Shown: positions 29,058 to 38,121, numbered from the stretch's first letter. The stretch is 64,000 nucleotides of DNA from Okeania sp. SIO2B3 (GCF_010672525.1 NZ_JAAHGH010000006.1:84933-148932); one strand, 5' to 3'. The notes: a model not told the origin generated them from the letters alone. A program made the numbers and translations.

Positions 29058-29837
29058 ATGGTTTCTACCCCTTCTCCCGTGAAAAACTCGCAAACCCAAC
29101 TCGATCTGCGAGAAGTCCTTCGTCATTTTACCTCTAATAGCAGTCATCCAAACCGACTGCGTTGGCATCCGGCTTTGAACAAGGAGGATGGAGCAGGAAT
29201 GCGAGTCGCACTACTGGACTCTGGGATTTCCGGAACCGATAGTCAACTGCAAAGCGCTCAAATTCAAGCGCGAGATTTCACAGGGTCTGGTGGGGTTTTC
29301 GATCCCACTGGACACGGCACAAAAAACGCTAGATTGCTAGTTGCTCAGGGTATAGATGGATTTTGGGGACTAGTGCCTGCTTCTGTACTTTTAGTGGGAA
29401 AAGTTCTGGGAACAGGCGTTCCACATAGGGGTGCAGAAGCTTTAGCCAAAGGAATTCGTTGGGCTGTTTACGAAAAGGCAGATGTGATTATCATGCCTTT
29501 AGGACGAATTCGCGGCACAACTGTTGTAACTAAGGCTGTGCGTCTAGCAATCAAAGCAGGTTGTGTGGTTTTAGCAGCTGCTGGAAATAGGGGCGCTGAG
29601 ACATTACTCTTTCCAGCTCGTTTATCTGATGTAATTGCCGTTTCAGCCGCAGATATTAATGGTCAACCCTTAAATTGGTGCTGTCAGATGCCGCAAGTCA
29701 ACTGCTACGCTCCAGGCTTGGAAATAGGAGTTAGAGGCAAGTCTACAAGTGGCTCTTCGGTTGCTACTGTTTTGGCAGGAGGAGTAGAAACGCTCTATTT
29801 AGCTTCAGGAGTCAGGCGTTCATTAATTGATAATTGA
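29058..29837 (+). CDS. Compact subtilisin-like serine protease (S8), apparently cytosolic
   Basis: 259 residues from ATG 29058 (a TTG two codons upstream is also possible). Catalytic Asp in ALLDSGISG (about 53), His in PTGHGTKNA (about 88), oxyanion Asn in AAAGNRGA (about 180) and Ser in SGSSVATVLAGG (about 235): the triad is complete. There is no signal peptide and no long prodomain, and the domain is short for S8. This points to an intracellular processing protease. The gene lies just downstream of the 437-residue hydrophobic protein gene and ends within a repeat (TTGATAATTGATCATGG). Confidence 0.8.
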   Translation: MVSTPSPVKNSQTQLDLREVLRHFTSNSSHPNRLRWHPALNKEDGAGMRVALLDSGISGTDSQLQSAQIQARDFTGSGGVFDPTGHGTKNARLLVAQGIDGFWGLVPASVLLVGKVLGTGVPHRGAEALAKGIRWAVYEKADVIIMPLGRIRGTTVVTKAVRLAIKAGCVVLAAAGNRGAETLLFPARLSDVIAVSAADINGQPLNWCCQMPQVNCYAPGLEIGVRGKSTSGSSVATVLAGGVETLYLASGVRRSLIDN

Positions 29838-30005
29838 TCATGGATAATTGATAATTACCTCTGGTTAAAACCGTTACGGAATTGAATATTGGGAAATATC
29901 ATTTCTTCTCTTGGTCTCATGGATATGGCGTTTAGCGTTCCGCACAACATAAAAAAATGTTCTATCTTCAGTCACTTGGGACTTAGGCATAGACCACATA
30001 TATAG

Positions 30006-30148
30006 TAGAGTTGTTGGGAAATAACAATTGAATAATGCTCAAAGGCTTACTATATAAGCTTTTCAGGAGTTTAGGTATAAAAAAACCGCTGTAAACTTTG
30101 ACTAATAAGGGTTTTAGCCATTTTTTTCGCTTAATTCCCAACAACTCT
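30006..30148. mobile_element. Miniature element with TAGAGTTGTTGGGAA ends
   Basis: 15-bp perfect inverted repeats TAGAGTTGTTGGGAA / TTCCCAACAACTCTA enclose 113 bp. It separates the two subtilase genes. The remaining 29838-30573 sequence holds other repeat pieces and no gene. Confidence 0.8.
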
Positions 30149-30573
30149 AGTATCAATAACTATAACGTTATAGTTTTCAAACTTTATATATAGTATTTTT
30201 GCGTAAATCCTATAACTGCCAAATCTTTCTAAATTCTCTTCCCTCCTAAATCAAATCCGGTTAAATAGACATTTGGTGATAATTAAAAATAAAATCAATT
30301 ATCGTACATAAATTATTAATTCTTTCCCCCTACTCCCTACTCCCTCTTTTCCAGAGAGGTCTATTATATAACCGGATTCTATATAACTCTTAACTCTTGA
30401 CTCCTGATCTAATTACACCAATGCTACCTCCTTTGATATGAACCTATCTTGATCGGGACTTACGCAGATACACTATATATAGTGCTCAAAACTATTGTCC
30501 AATAGTTAATGTCTGCTATAAATAGTGCCTTTGCCTAAGTCCTGTTGATAACAATTGAAGTCGAGAAAAAAAG

Positions 30574-32724
30574 ATGACTGAAACAAAAACATTCAGCTTG
30601 TCGCCTCAACAGAAATTACGCTTTATTCTAGACTTGAGTGTTAGAGAGATAGAAGCGATAGTGCAGTGGCGTCAAATGCTCTCAAAAGTAATCAACCTTG
30701 AAGACATTAGCCTCCGCGCTCAACTTGATCGAGAAACTGTAGAGCAATTACTCCTAAATTCAAGCAATGTAGAAAAGATGCGATTAAATCCCAACCGAGT
30801 TAATCGCAATCAATTGGAACAAATTCCTCAATTAAAACCGGATCGAATTGACATAGTGTTACAGGGAAAACCCTATTACTCCATGACAGAATTGGCGGTT
30901 GCAACAGCTTTACCGCTTACAGTATTAGATTATTTTTTTGTCATTCCGCCTCTGTCTTTTCCTGACAAACCTGCCAATAAAGAAGTTATTTTAGAACCTG
31001 TAACTGGATACTACCTCATCCCCCGTCAACCAGATTTTGAAAGATTAGATCCTGCTGTTCAGTTAGGGTATGTTGAGAGTCTACCGATACCAGAGACTCT
31101 TGAATTTCGGATTGTAGAAAATAGTGATTTTGAGAGTGGTTCACAAACTGCTCATCTATTAAAAGCTGCCTTTGCAGGAAATGTTCACCCTGTCTTGCGA
31201 GATGTTCAAGGGTCTAAACTTTATCTAGTCCCTGGTTCTATAGATTTATGGTTTCATTTGAATACCCCGTCCCCTCGACGTGAAGAAATTATTCAGGAGT
31301 TAGGACTAGAAATTGTCGATCCTCGCCCTCGAATGGGCTACTACCGCGCTCAACTCACTCACAAACCTGAAGATTTCGATGTCACTCGGGAAGTGCTTCG
31401 GGTAATTTCTAAAGCGAACCAATTTCAGGAAGTGGCTTTTGCTGAACCAGATCGAGTAGGTTTTGACGATTTTCAATTTGATCCTTCTTTTCCGATCACA
31501 GAAGCAGAGGGAGATTTTGAAGCAGTCGATCGCTTCTGGAATTATGAACTGATTGAACTTGAAGCTGCTCACGCTATTACAACTGGTTCTCCTCTAGTTA
31601 CTCTGATCGTGATTGATAGTGGAATTGATACTAATCATTCTGATTTAGTACCTGCTTTGCGATCGGACTGGCAAAGCCTCGATCTCAACTTTGAAAGGGG
31701 TATACCTGCGACTGTCTTATCTCCCCATGCTTCCTATATTGCTCACGGAACAAAGGTTTCTGGTCTTGTTGCGGGAAGGGGAAATGCTACTATCTCTCAA
31801 GTTAGAGGGGTTGCACCGAACTGTTCAATTTTGCCGATTAAGATTTCAGGGAGCCAAGGGTATGGCTTGAGAGCAGAAGCAATTTTAGAGAGTTTAACCT
31901 ATCTCCAACCTAATGAACGGGGGGTTATTAATCTCAGTTGGCGTATTGATGGCGAGCATATTGGTATTCGCCAAGCTTTAATTGCAGCTCAAAATCAGGG
32001 GGTAGCAATTGTCTGTTCGGCGGGAAATTATACTCTGGGAATGCCTCAAAAACCTGATGAGATTCACTATCCTTCTGCCTATTCCTATCTTGATCCCCAG
32101 TTAACTGCATTATGTTCCGTTGCTGCTGTTGGAGCAGGAGATCGCAAAGCCAACTATTCTTATTATGGAGAACAAAGTGTGACGCTCTCTGCTCCTGGGG
32201 GCGAGCAAGGGAGAGCAGGTACAGCAATTTATACAACCTCAACCTCCAATAGTTATACATACACTTGGGGAACTTCCTTTGCAGCTCCTCATGTAGCGGG
32301 TTTAATTGCATTGCTATTTTCTTTGAAACCAGAACTCACTCCTCAACAGGCGATCGCTATCATTAAAGAGACTGCTGATTCTGTTGATATGGTCAATCCT
32401 TTGTATCTGGGAATGTTGGGAGCAGGTCGAATTAATGCTCGTGCTGCATTAGAAAAGTTGCAAGATGATTTTGGGATTCAACCTCCAGTACCACCAAGTC
32501 CAAGTATTTCTCACTATGACGATCGTGGTCGATTAAACATCAACCTGGCTACATTCGATGAACTTGTGAAACTTCCTTTAATTGAAGCTTGGCGAGCCAA
32601 TCAGATTCTTGATTATAGGGAAACTCATGGCCTTTTTACGACTATTTGGAGTTTACTACTAATAGGAGTCTTCGATCCGTGGACAATTCGATCGCTTGAA
32701 CCTTATATAACTGTACTTTCGTGA
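30574..32724 (+). CDS. Subtilase (S8) with helix-hairpin-helix-like segments at both ends
   Basis: 716 residues, no signal peptide. 60-130: 'NPNRVNRNQLEQIPQLKPD...' resembles a ComEA-type helix-hairpin-helix (HhH). 130-340: a segment probably acting as inhibitory or substrate-recognition domain. 345-635: S8 catalytic domain with Asp in VIDSGID (about 350), His in HGTKVSG (about 392), Asn in CSAGN (about 484) and Ser in GTSFAAPHVAG (about 567). 645-716: a second HhH-like segment ('NINLATFDELVKLPLIEAW', 'LDYRETHGLF'). HhH domains commonly bind DNA or proteins. A cytosolic protease linked to DNA or a partner is inferred. It sits downstream of the sigma factor/subtilase cluster and may belong to it. 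Confidence 0.82.
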   Translation: MTETKTFSLSPQQKLRFILDLSVREIEAIVQWRQMLSKVINLEDISLRAQLDRETVEQLLLNSSNVEKMRLNPNRVNRNQLEQIPQLKPDRIDIVLQGKPYYSMTELAVATALPLTVLDYFFVIPPLSFPDKPANKEVILEPVTGYYLIPRQPDFERLDPAVQLGYVESLPIPETLEFRIVENSDFESGSQTAHLLKAAFAGNVHPVLRDVQGSKLYLVPGSIDLWFHLNTPSPRREEIIQELGLEIVDPRPRMGYYRAQLTHKPEDFDVTREVLRVISKANQFQEVAFAEPDRVGFDDFQFDPSFPITEAEGDFEAVDRFWNYELIELEAAHAITTGSPLVTLIVIDSGIDTNHSDLVPALRSDWQSLDLNFERGIPATVLSPHASYIAHGTKVSGLVAGRGNATISQVRGVAPNCSILPIKISGSQGYGLRAEAILESLTYLQPNERGVINLSWRIDGEHIGIRQALIAAQNQGVAIVCSAGNYTLGMPQKPDEIHYPSAYSYLDPQLTALCSVAAVGAGDRKANYSYYGEQSVTLSAPGGEQGRAGTAIYTTSTSNSYTYTWGTSFAAPHVAGLIALLFSLKPELTPQQAIAIIKETADSVDMVNPLYLGMLGAGRINARAALEKLQDDFGIQPPVPPSPSISHYDDRGRLNINLATFDELVKLPLIEAWRANQILDYRETHGLFTTIWSLLLIGVFDPWTIRSLEPYITVLS

Positions 32725-32734
32725 GTCATATGAT

Positions 32735-32882
32735 GTCCGGTAGCATCGGTCTTGTATAGTAAATAGGCAACAGGCAACAGCTCCGAAAGGCAACAGGCAA
32801 CAGGCAAGAAAAAAACTTAAATTTCCTGTAGATATCCACGCTAACTTTTACACAAACGATTGCCTTCGGACATGATATCATT
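32735..32882. mobile_element. GATGTCCGG-type repeat element
   Basis: Starts GATGTCCGGTAGCATCGGTC and ends TTCGGACATGATATC; inside are GGCAACA units and 'AACTTAAATTTCCTGTAGAT'. The same parts occur in the tandem block at 63174-63465 and near 17140-17165. Confidence 0.65.
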
Positions 32883-33090
32883 TCCCAAAAAAAAGAGTAA
32901 ACCCACTCCTAGCTCCCAGGAGAGGAAGACAGGAGTCAGGAGTCTTAACGAAGTCAGAAGTCAGTAGGGGCGATTCGCGAATCGCCCGTACAGAAGTTAA
33001 CCCACCCCTACTCCCAGGAGGGGAAGAAATAATATTTCCTGATATTCAATTCCGTAGCGGTTAAAACCCGAGGTAATTATCAATTATCAA

Positions 33091-33656
33091 TGGCTTTGTT
33101 GCATGAAAGTATGTAGCTGCCGTACTTGTTCCACATATGTACTTCATAATGCGCGGAAATTGCTGTAACTATTGGACAATAGATAAATAGAACATCAATG
33201 TTTGACAGAAAAAGGCTGAAACTTTTAGCTGTAAGAGCTTTGAGGTTTAATCAGCAGAGTCATAACTATTGGACAATAGATAAATAGAACATCAGTAATC
33301 GCCAAACACAGCGATATAGCTGCCGCACTTGCTCCGCCAACGCTTTCTGTGCAGAGTCATAACTATTGGACAATAGATAAATAGAACATCAGTAATCGCC
33401 AAACACAGCGATATAGCTGCCGCACTTGCTCCGCCAACGCTTTCTGTGCAGAGTCATAACTATTGGACAATAGATAAATAGAACATCAGTAATCGCCAAA
33501 CACAGCGATATAGCTGCCGCACTTGCTCCGCCAACGCTTTCTGTGCAGAGCAATAACTATTGGACAATAGATAAATAGAACATCAAGCCATCCCGAAATA
33601 CAGCGATATAGCTGCGGAATGGATGTTAAGAACGCTACTTTCATGCAACAAAGCCA
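33091..33656. mobile_element. 566-bp non-autonomous element with IS5-like ends and an internal 97-bp array
   Basis: Inverted ends TGGCTTTGTTGCATGAAAGT / ACTTTCATGCAACAAAGCCA (over 20 bp, perfect) resemble IS5/IS903-type GGCTTTGTTG termini. It is inserted in a TTATCAA-periodic tract, so a 7-bp duplication (TTATCAA on both sides) is present but ambiguous. It has no reading frame of note. Confidence 0.75.
33166..33585. repeat. Five 32-bp motifs at exact 97-bp spacing
   Basis: TAACTATTGGACAATAGATA followed by AATAGAACATCA begins at 33166, 33263, 33360, 33457 and 33554. The three inner spacers are identical; the first and last differ. The motif core CTATTGGACAATAG is a palindrome (TTGGACAA flanked by CTA/TAG). 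Confidence 0.95.
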
Positions 33657-33701
33657 TTATCAATTATCACTAGACATCTCCAGAAAATAAATCTTTTAAT
33701 T

Positions 33702-33998
33702 AGGGCTTGCTGATTAAATCTAAAAGCATTGACATATAAAGACAAGTGCCTTTTAGGGTCTGAAATACCTTGGTTTTCAGCTCTTCACGCTCATGCATGG
33801 AGCGTATTTTAGGCGCATAGTTGAGCAGAACAATCTTGGGACAATTCTTACTCCTACCTCTTCGCTCATTCCTATTTCTCCTGTCTTCCCCTCCCCTCCT
33901 GGGAGGGGCTAGGGGTGGGTTGGGAGGGGTTAGGGGTGGGTTGTCTCCTGTCTCTTGTCTCCTAACCCCAGCAAAAAGACTTTCCATACGCAAACCCT
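33702..33998. mobile_element. AGGGYTTGC-ended miniature element, copy 1 (4-bp duplication AATT)
   Basis: Left AGGGCTTGCTGATTAAATCT, right (reversed) AGGGTTTGCGTATGGAAAGT. The flanks are AATT on both sides. The interior has 'CATGGAGCGTATTTTAGGCG' shared in inverse order with 40468-40736. Confidence 0.7.
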
Positions 33999-34198
33999 AA
34001 TTAGAGCAAGCTAAGGATGCGAAAAATTCACCCTAAAAAAATCCTTTTTCGTGCCTTCGCGCGTAAAAATATCTTACCTGTTGCCTTTCGGAGCTGTTGC
34101 CTGTTGCCTACTCCTGCAAAAAATCTATATCTTTTTCGGAGATGTCTAATTAATGAAAGCTCGCTATTCCCTATTCCCTATTCCCTAGCGCTATATAA

Positions 34199-34324
34199 TA
34201 TCATGTTCGGATAATTAGTTATAAAAAACCTTCTCCCTTTGAAGCTTTCTTTCCCTTCTGCCCTCTGCCTTCTGCCTTCTGCCTTCCTTCCACTCAAGTA
34301 TAAGTATTCAACCGAACATGATAT
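34199..34324. mobile_element. TATCATGTYCGG-family miniature element, copy 2
   Basis: TATCATGTTCGGATAATTAG ... TATTCAACCGAACATGATAT with a 'CTTCTGCCTTCTGCC' interior; reverse orientation relative to 17261-17386. Confidence 0.8.
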
Positions 34325-34332
34325 AAGTCTGA

Positions 34333-35391
34333 TTAAATCATTCCACCATTCAGACAAACTCCTAACCCAGGTAAATCATTTGGCAACAACCGCCCTTTTT
34401 CCATCACCGCACCAATAAACGGATCGTCAATCAAATTGAGATGACTATCCAAGTCCAAATAATCCGCGAGGGGAGCAAGTTGTGCTGCTGCTGTATTTGC
34501 CAAACAACTGTCAGAATAGCAACCAAACATTACTTTCAACCCACAAGCTTTAGCTACATAAACCATCCGCATAGCTTCAGTTAACCCTCCAGACTTCATC
34601 AACTTAATATTGATGCCATGCACCATTTCTGCTAAAACGGGAATATCCTTAGCGGCAAAACAACTTTCATCCACAAAAATAGGTAGGGGCGATCGCCTGT
34701 AAAGATGAGGTAGATCTGCGATCGCTGAAATAGCAGCTAACGGTTGTTCCACATAAATAACCCCAACTGTAGCCAACCAGTCACACATTTTCACTGCATC
34801 CTCCAGACTCCAACCTCCATTAGCATCTACATATAACAAAGCATCTGCGGGCGCTTCTTCTTTGACTGCCATCAACATTGCTTTGTCTGCTTCAATACCT
34901 TCCGGACTACCTAATTTTACTTTCAACACCCGCGCATCAATAAATTCTAGCCAGTTCCGCACCCTCTGTTTAGCAGCTTCGGGGGTGCTGATACCAATAG
35001 TAACTGAGATAGGAACAATGTGATTTCGTTCTAACCCCCAAAGTCGCCATAAAGGCAACCCAACTTTTTTACCTACCCAGTCATACAAAGCCATATCAAT
35101 AGCTGCTCTAGCGGCGGATGGTATTTCCAACTCTATCAAGACTTGCTCTATTTGTTGTCTGTCAAGTGGAGTAAACTTTTTTAGAGTAGGGGTAAGTTGC
35201 TCTAAAGCTTGCTGTAAAATTTTTGTAGTTTGTGGTTTTTCCCCTGAAGAAAAAGGTGAAGCTTCTCCCCAACCTTCGATACCTTCTTGTTGTATTTTTA
35301 CCAAAATGTTGTTACTTTCGGCGGTAGTTCCTCGACTAATAGTTAAAGGAAATCTTTTATGGACAGTAAATGTTTGAATCTGAATTTGCAT
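34333..35391 (-). CDS. Enolase-superfamily dipeptide epimerase-like enzyme (L-Ala-D/L-Glu epimerase type)
   Basis: 352 residues with the full muconate-lactonizing-enzyme subgroup signature: capping domain about 1-125, the KxK base in 'VLKVKLG' (about 160), metal ligands Asp in YVDANGGW (about 185), Glu in YVEQPL (about 214) and Asp in FVDESC (about 238), and the opposite lysine in IKLMKSGG (about 262). These fit the Ala-Glu epimerase branch, which recycles murein peptides by epimerising L-Ala-D-Glu. Substrate is inferred from the motif set; other dipeptides are possible. Cytosolic, monocistronic, flanked by repeat DNA. Confidence 0.87.
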   Translation of the reverse strand: MQIQIQTFTVHKRFPLTISRGTTAESNNILVKIQQEGIEGWGEASPFSSGEKPQTTKILQQALEQLTPTLKKFTPLDRQQIEQVLIELEIPSAARAAIDMALYDWVGKKVGLPLWRLWGLERNHIVPISVTIGISTPEAAKQRVRNWLEFIDARVLKVKLGSPEGIEADKAMLMAVKEEAPADALLYVDANGGWSLEDAVKMCDWLATVGVIYVEQPLAAISAIADLPHLYRRSPLPIFVDESCFAAKDIPVLAEMVHGINIKLMKSGGLTEAMRMVYVAKACGLKVMFGCYSDSCLANTAAAQLAPLADYLDLDSHLNLIDDPFIGAVMEKGRLLPNDLPGLGVCLNGGMI

Positions 35392-35639
35392 AATTAGTAA
35401 ATTTAATAATTCTTTGCCAGCTTACATTAATTTGGTAAATTTTTGCTATAATAGCTAGGATATTTCTTAGGAGTCAACCCACGCCTAATCCCTCCCAGGA
35501 GGGGAAGTCAGGAGTCAGAATGAATAGCTTCAATGCCAGTGTTGAAATAGGAAATTCTGTTTTTAGATTAATGTGAATTACTCAGAGCTAAAATAGAATA
35601 AACACTTTTCTATAAAATAGTGAATATGACCGAAAATTT

Positions 35640-35757
35640 CTGGTCTCAAATCTCCCCTTTTAAGGGTACAAAAAAAAGAGAATATTCCATATTTAAAGCC
35701 TCCCTATTACAGTAGGTTCTGATAACTGATAATTGATAATTGATAACTGAAATGACT
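35640..35757. repeat. CCTCCCC/GATAATTGATAACTGA-type repeat upstream of the second kinase
   Basis: Contains 'CTCCCCTTTTAAGGG', later 'GCCTCCC', and ends in GATAACTGATAATTGATAA repeats. Related copies: 39811-39912, 58790-59012, 62058-62185 and 63890-64000. The end overlaps the possible TTG start of the kinase, so ATG 35752 is preferred. The rest of 35392-35639 shows no gene. Confidence 0.6.
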
Positions 35758-37161
35758 GTACACCAACCTAATGATATTATTGCTCAACGATATCGTATTG
35801 TCACTGCTTTGGGAAAAGGAGGAATGGGAATTACTTATGAAGCAGAAGACCTGACAAATTATCAGCGAGTAGCGCTTAAAGCTGTTTCTTTACAACAAGC
35901 AAAAGACTGGAAAATATTAGAACTTTTTGAGAGAGAAGCTAAAGTTCTCGCCAATTTACATCATCCTCAAATTCCCAAATATTTGAATTATTTTTATATT
36001 GATACAGAGCAAGATAGATGCTTTTATTTAATTCGTGAATTAGTGTCGGGAAATTCCTTAGCAACTTGGGTGGAAAAAGGTTGGCATCCGACAGAAATAC
36101 AAATTCAAAATATTGCGATTCAAATCTTAAAAATTCTCAGTTATTTACATCAATTAAATCCGCCAATAATTCACCGGGATATTAAACCAGAAAATATTAT
36201 TTTACAGCCTGATGGTCAAGTATTTTTAGTAGATTTTGGGGCAGTTAAAGATATTTATCGGAATACAATGTCTTTTAGTGGAACCTTTGTAGGAACTATT
36301 GGATATATGCCACTAGAACAATTACGAGGAAAAGCTTATTATGCCTCAGATTTATATAGTTTAGGTGCAACTTTATTGTATTTATTAACTCATCGTTCCC
36401 CAGATGAATTACCTCAAAAAAGAATGAAAATAGATTTTCGTTCTTGTGTGGAAATTTCACCGGAATTTATGAATTGGTTAGATGTAATATTAGAACCTAT
36501 ATGGGAAGATAGATTTCAGTCGGCAACAGCAGCTTTGAATGTACTTAGTAATAATTCAGAAAATATTTATATTTATGACGATCGTTCTGTGGTTAAATCT
36601 ACTCACCAAAAACCTGAAGGCAGTGAAGTAACTCTGAAAAAAACATCTAGTAGCTTAATTATTAACATTCCATCTGTGGCTTCTTCAAAATCGGTAAAAA
36701 TTGCCTTGTGTTGTATGGCTGTTATATTTTGTATTATTAACTTATTTGTGTATAACTTATTTTTGTCACAATCACTCAATGATAATAGCTCTAGAATAGG
36801 AGCTATTATCGGGTTATTAATAGGTAATTTGGTTTACTTACCTTTCTTAAAATTAGGTTTTGGAAATTATATTAAAATAGCTAAAAATAAGTTTTTGATT
36901 AATTGGAGATTTTGGTTTTTTAGTCGTACAATTACAGCTCAAACAAAATATATAAAAAAAGTTTATTTGAACAAAGATTTATTTATTAGTAACCCAAATA
37001 GTCAAAAAACAACAAATATAACATTTTATTTATTGAAACCTAGAAAAGAATATGGATTTGGCTATATCCTGACTCAAAAAGAACAAAAATGGTTATTTGC
37101 TGAAATCAAAGATTTTCTAGAACAATTAAAGGCTCAGGAAAGCCTCAAAAAACTACAATAA
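35752..37161 (+). CDS. Ser/Thr protein kinase with membrane C-terminus (second paralogue)
   Basis: 469 residues from ATG 35752; a TTG four codons upstream falls inside a dispersed repeat and is rejected. Kinase domain about 5-270: GKGGMGITYEAE glycine loop, VALKAV Lys, EREAKVL Glu, HRDIKPENI catalytic loop, DFGAV and 'GYMPLEQ'. A linker and two transmembrane segments (about 315-365) follow, then a basic C-terminal domain of about 90 residues equivalent to that of the 22464-23828 kinase. Membrane-bound PknB/Spk-type signalling kinase; target unknown. Its glycine loop is canonical, unlike the paralogue's. Confidence 0.9.
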   Translation: MTVHQPNDIIAQRYRIVTALGKGGMGITYEAEDLTNYQRVALKAVSLQQAKDWKILELFEREAKVLANLHHPQIPKYLNYFYIDTEQDRCFYLIRELVSGNSLATWVEKGWHPTEIQIQNIAIQILKILSYLHQLNPPIIHRDIKPENIILQPDGQVFLVDFGAVKDIYRNTMSFSGTFVGTIGYMPLEQLRGKAYYASDLYSLGATLLYLLTHRSPDELPQKRMKIDFRSCVEISPEFMNWLDVILEPIWEDRFQSATAALNVLSNNSENIYIYDDRSVVKSTHQKPEGSEVTLKKTSSSLIINIPSVASSKSVKIALCCMAVIFCIINLFVYNLFLSQSLNDNSSRIGAIIGLLIGNLVYLPFLKLGFGNYIKIAKNKFLINWRFWFFSRTITAQTKYIKKVYLNKDLFISNPNSQKTTNITFYLLKPRKEYGFGYILTQKEQKWLFAEIKDFLEQLKAQESLKKLQ

Positions 37162-37272
37162 AAATTATTGGATTAGGGAACAGTACACAATAAATTGATA
37201 TTTCATTCTTCCTGTTGTTCATCAAATGATATAATCACCATATTCATTTATTGGTTAACAGATAAAAATATC

Positions 37273-38121
37273 GTGTCAATTGAGAAAAAAAATATACAAG
37301 TCGGTTCTCTAGAATGGTTTTATCGGGAAGCTAAACCCGATGACGAAACAGATAAATTACCAATTTTACTATTACATGGATTTCCTTCTCAAAGTCATAG
37401 TTGGACTGCTATGATGCCCGAATTAGCTGAAGCAGGTTATCGAGCGATCGCTCCAGACTGGATAGGTTGTGGTTTATCCCCTAAATTAGATAAACGAGAT
37501 TTTTCCTACAAACCAGAAGCTTTTATTCAGGCTTTAGCAGAATTAATTGATGCTCTAGAAATTGAACGATTTTATCTAGTTATTCAAGGATTTTTAGGCT
37601 CTGTTGGTTTACAATATGCTTTGCAAAATCGAGAAAAGATTGAGCGTTTAACTATTTTAAATACACCACTTTCTTCTACAGCAAAATTACCTTGGCAAAT
37701 GAAACAATTAGGCATACCTTTAGTTGGTGATATGCTCGTTCAAGACCCTCTATTTGTCGATAGAACTTTAGAAAAAGGCAGTTGTTTAACAGTTGCTGAT
37801 GAAGATTTAGATGTCTATCGTAGTCCTTATCTAAAAAGTTCTGCTGCTGGTAGATCCGTATCAGCAATTGTGCAAAATTTAGACTTAAAAAAGTCAATGA
37901 CAGAAATTGAATCTGGCTTTAAAGGGTGGCAACAACCTACATTAATTGTTTGGGGAACTAAAGACCCTTGGTTAGATATTAGTCAAGCTGAAAACTTAGT
38001 TAATATTTGTGAAAATGGAAAGTTAGTTAAATTAGCAGAAGCTGCACATTATCCTCAAGAACATTGGTCTGGAGATATTACAGATGAACTACTGTTATTT
38101 TTGAGGAAGAAAGAAGTTTAG
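37273..38121 (+). CDS. Alpha/beta-hydrolase fold protein with atypical nucleophile elbow
   Basis: 282 residues from the GTG at 37273 (VSIEKKNIQVGSLEW); the upstream TTG/ATT-rich leader is unlike the family. Oxyanion region HGFPSQSHSW (about 40), 'WIGCGLSP' and catalytic-His region AAHYPQEHW (about 260) are present, with Asp in GTKDPWLD. The nucleophile elbow reads 'VIQGFLGSVG', so the usual G-x-(S/D/C)-x-G nucleophile is not in place. It may be a non-hydrolytic member or use another residue. I recall similar elbows in other cyanobacterial homologues. It lies 111 nt after the kinase gene. Confidence 0.75.
   Translation: MSIEKKNIQVGSLEWFYREAKPDDETDKLPILLLHGFPSQSHSWTAMMPELAEAGYRAIAPDWIGCGLSPKLDKRDFSYKPEAFIQALAELIDALEIERFYLVIQGFLGSVGLQYALQNREKIERLTILNTPLSSTAKLPWQMKQLGIPLVGDMLVQDPLFVDRTLEKGSCLTVADEDLDVYRSPYLKSSAAGRSVSAIVQNLDLKKSMTEIESGFKGWQQPTLIVWGTKDPWLDISQAENLVNICENGKLVKLAEAAHYPQEHWSGDITDELLLFLRKKEV

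Noticed and set aside
33166..33585. Regular 32-bp repeats with 65-bp spacers, CRISPR-like at first sight
   Set aside because: Three of the four inner spacers are identical, the spacing is an exact tandem period, no cas gene is near, and the block lies inside inverted terminal repeats; it is a minisatellite in a mobile element.
33700..33993. 97-codon minus-strand frame
   Set aside because: Lies entirely within the AGGGYTTGC element; its 'PPLTPPNPPLAPP' part is the dispersed GC-rich block.
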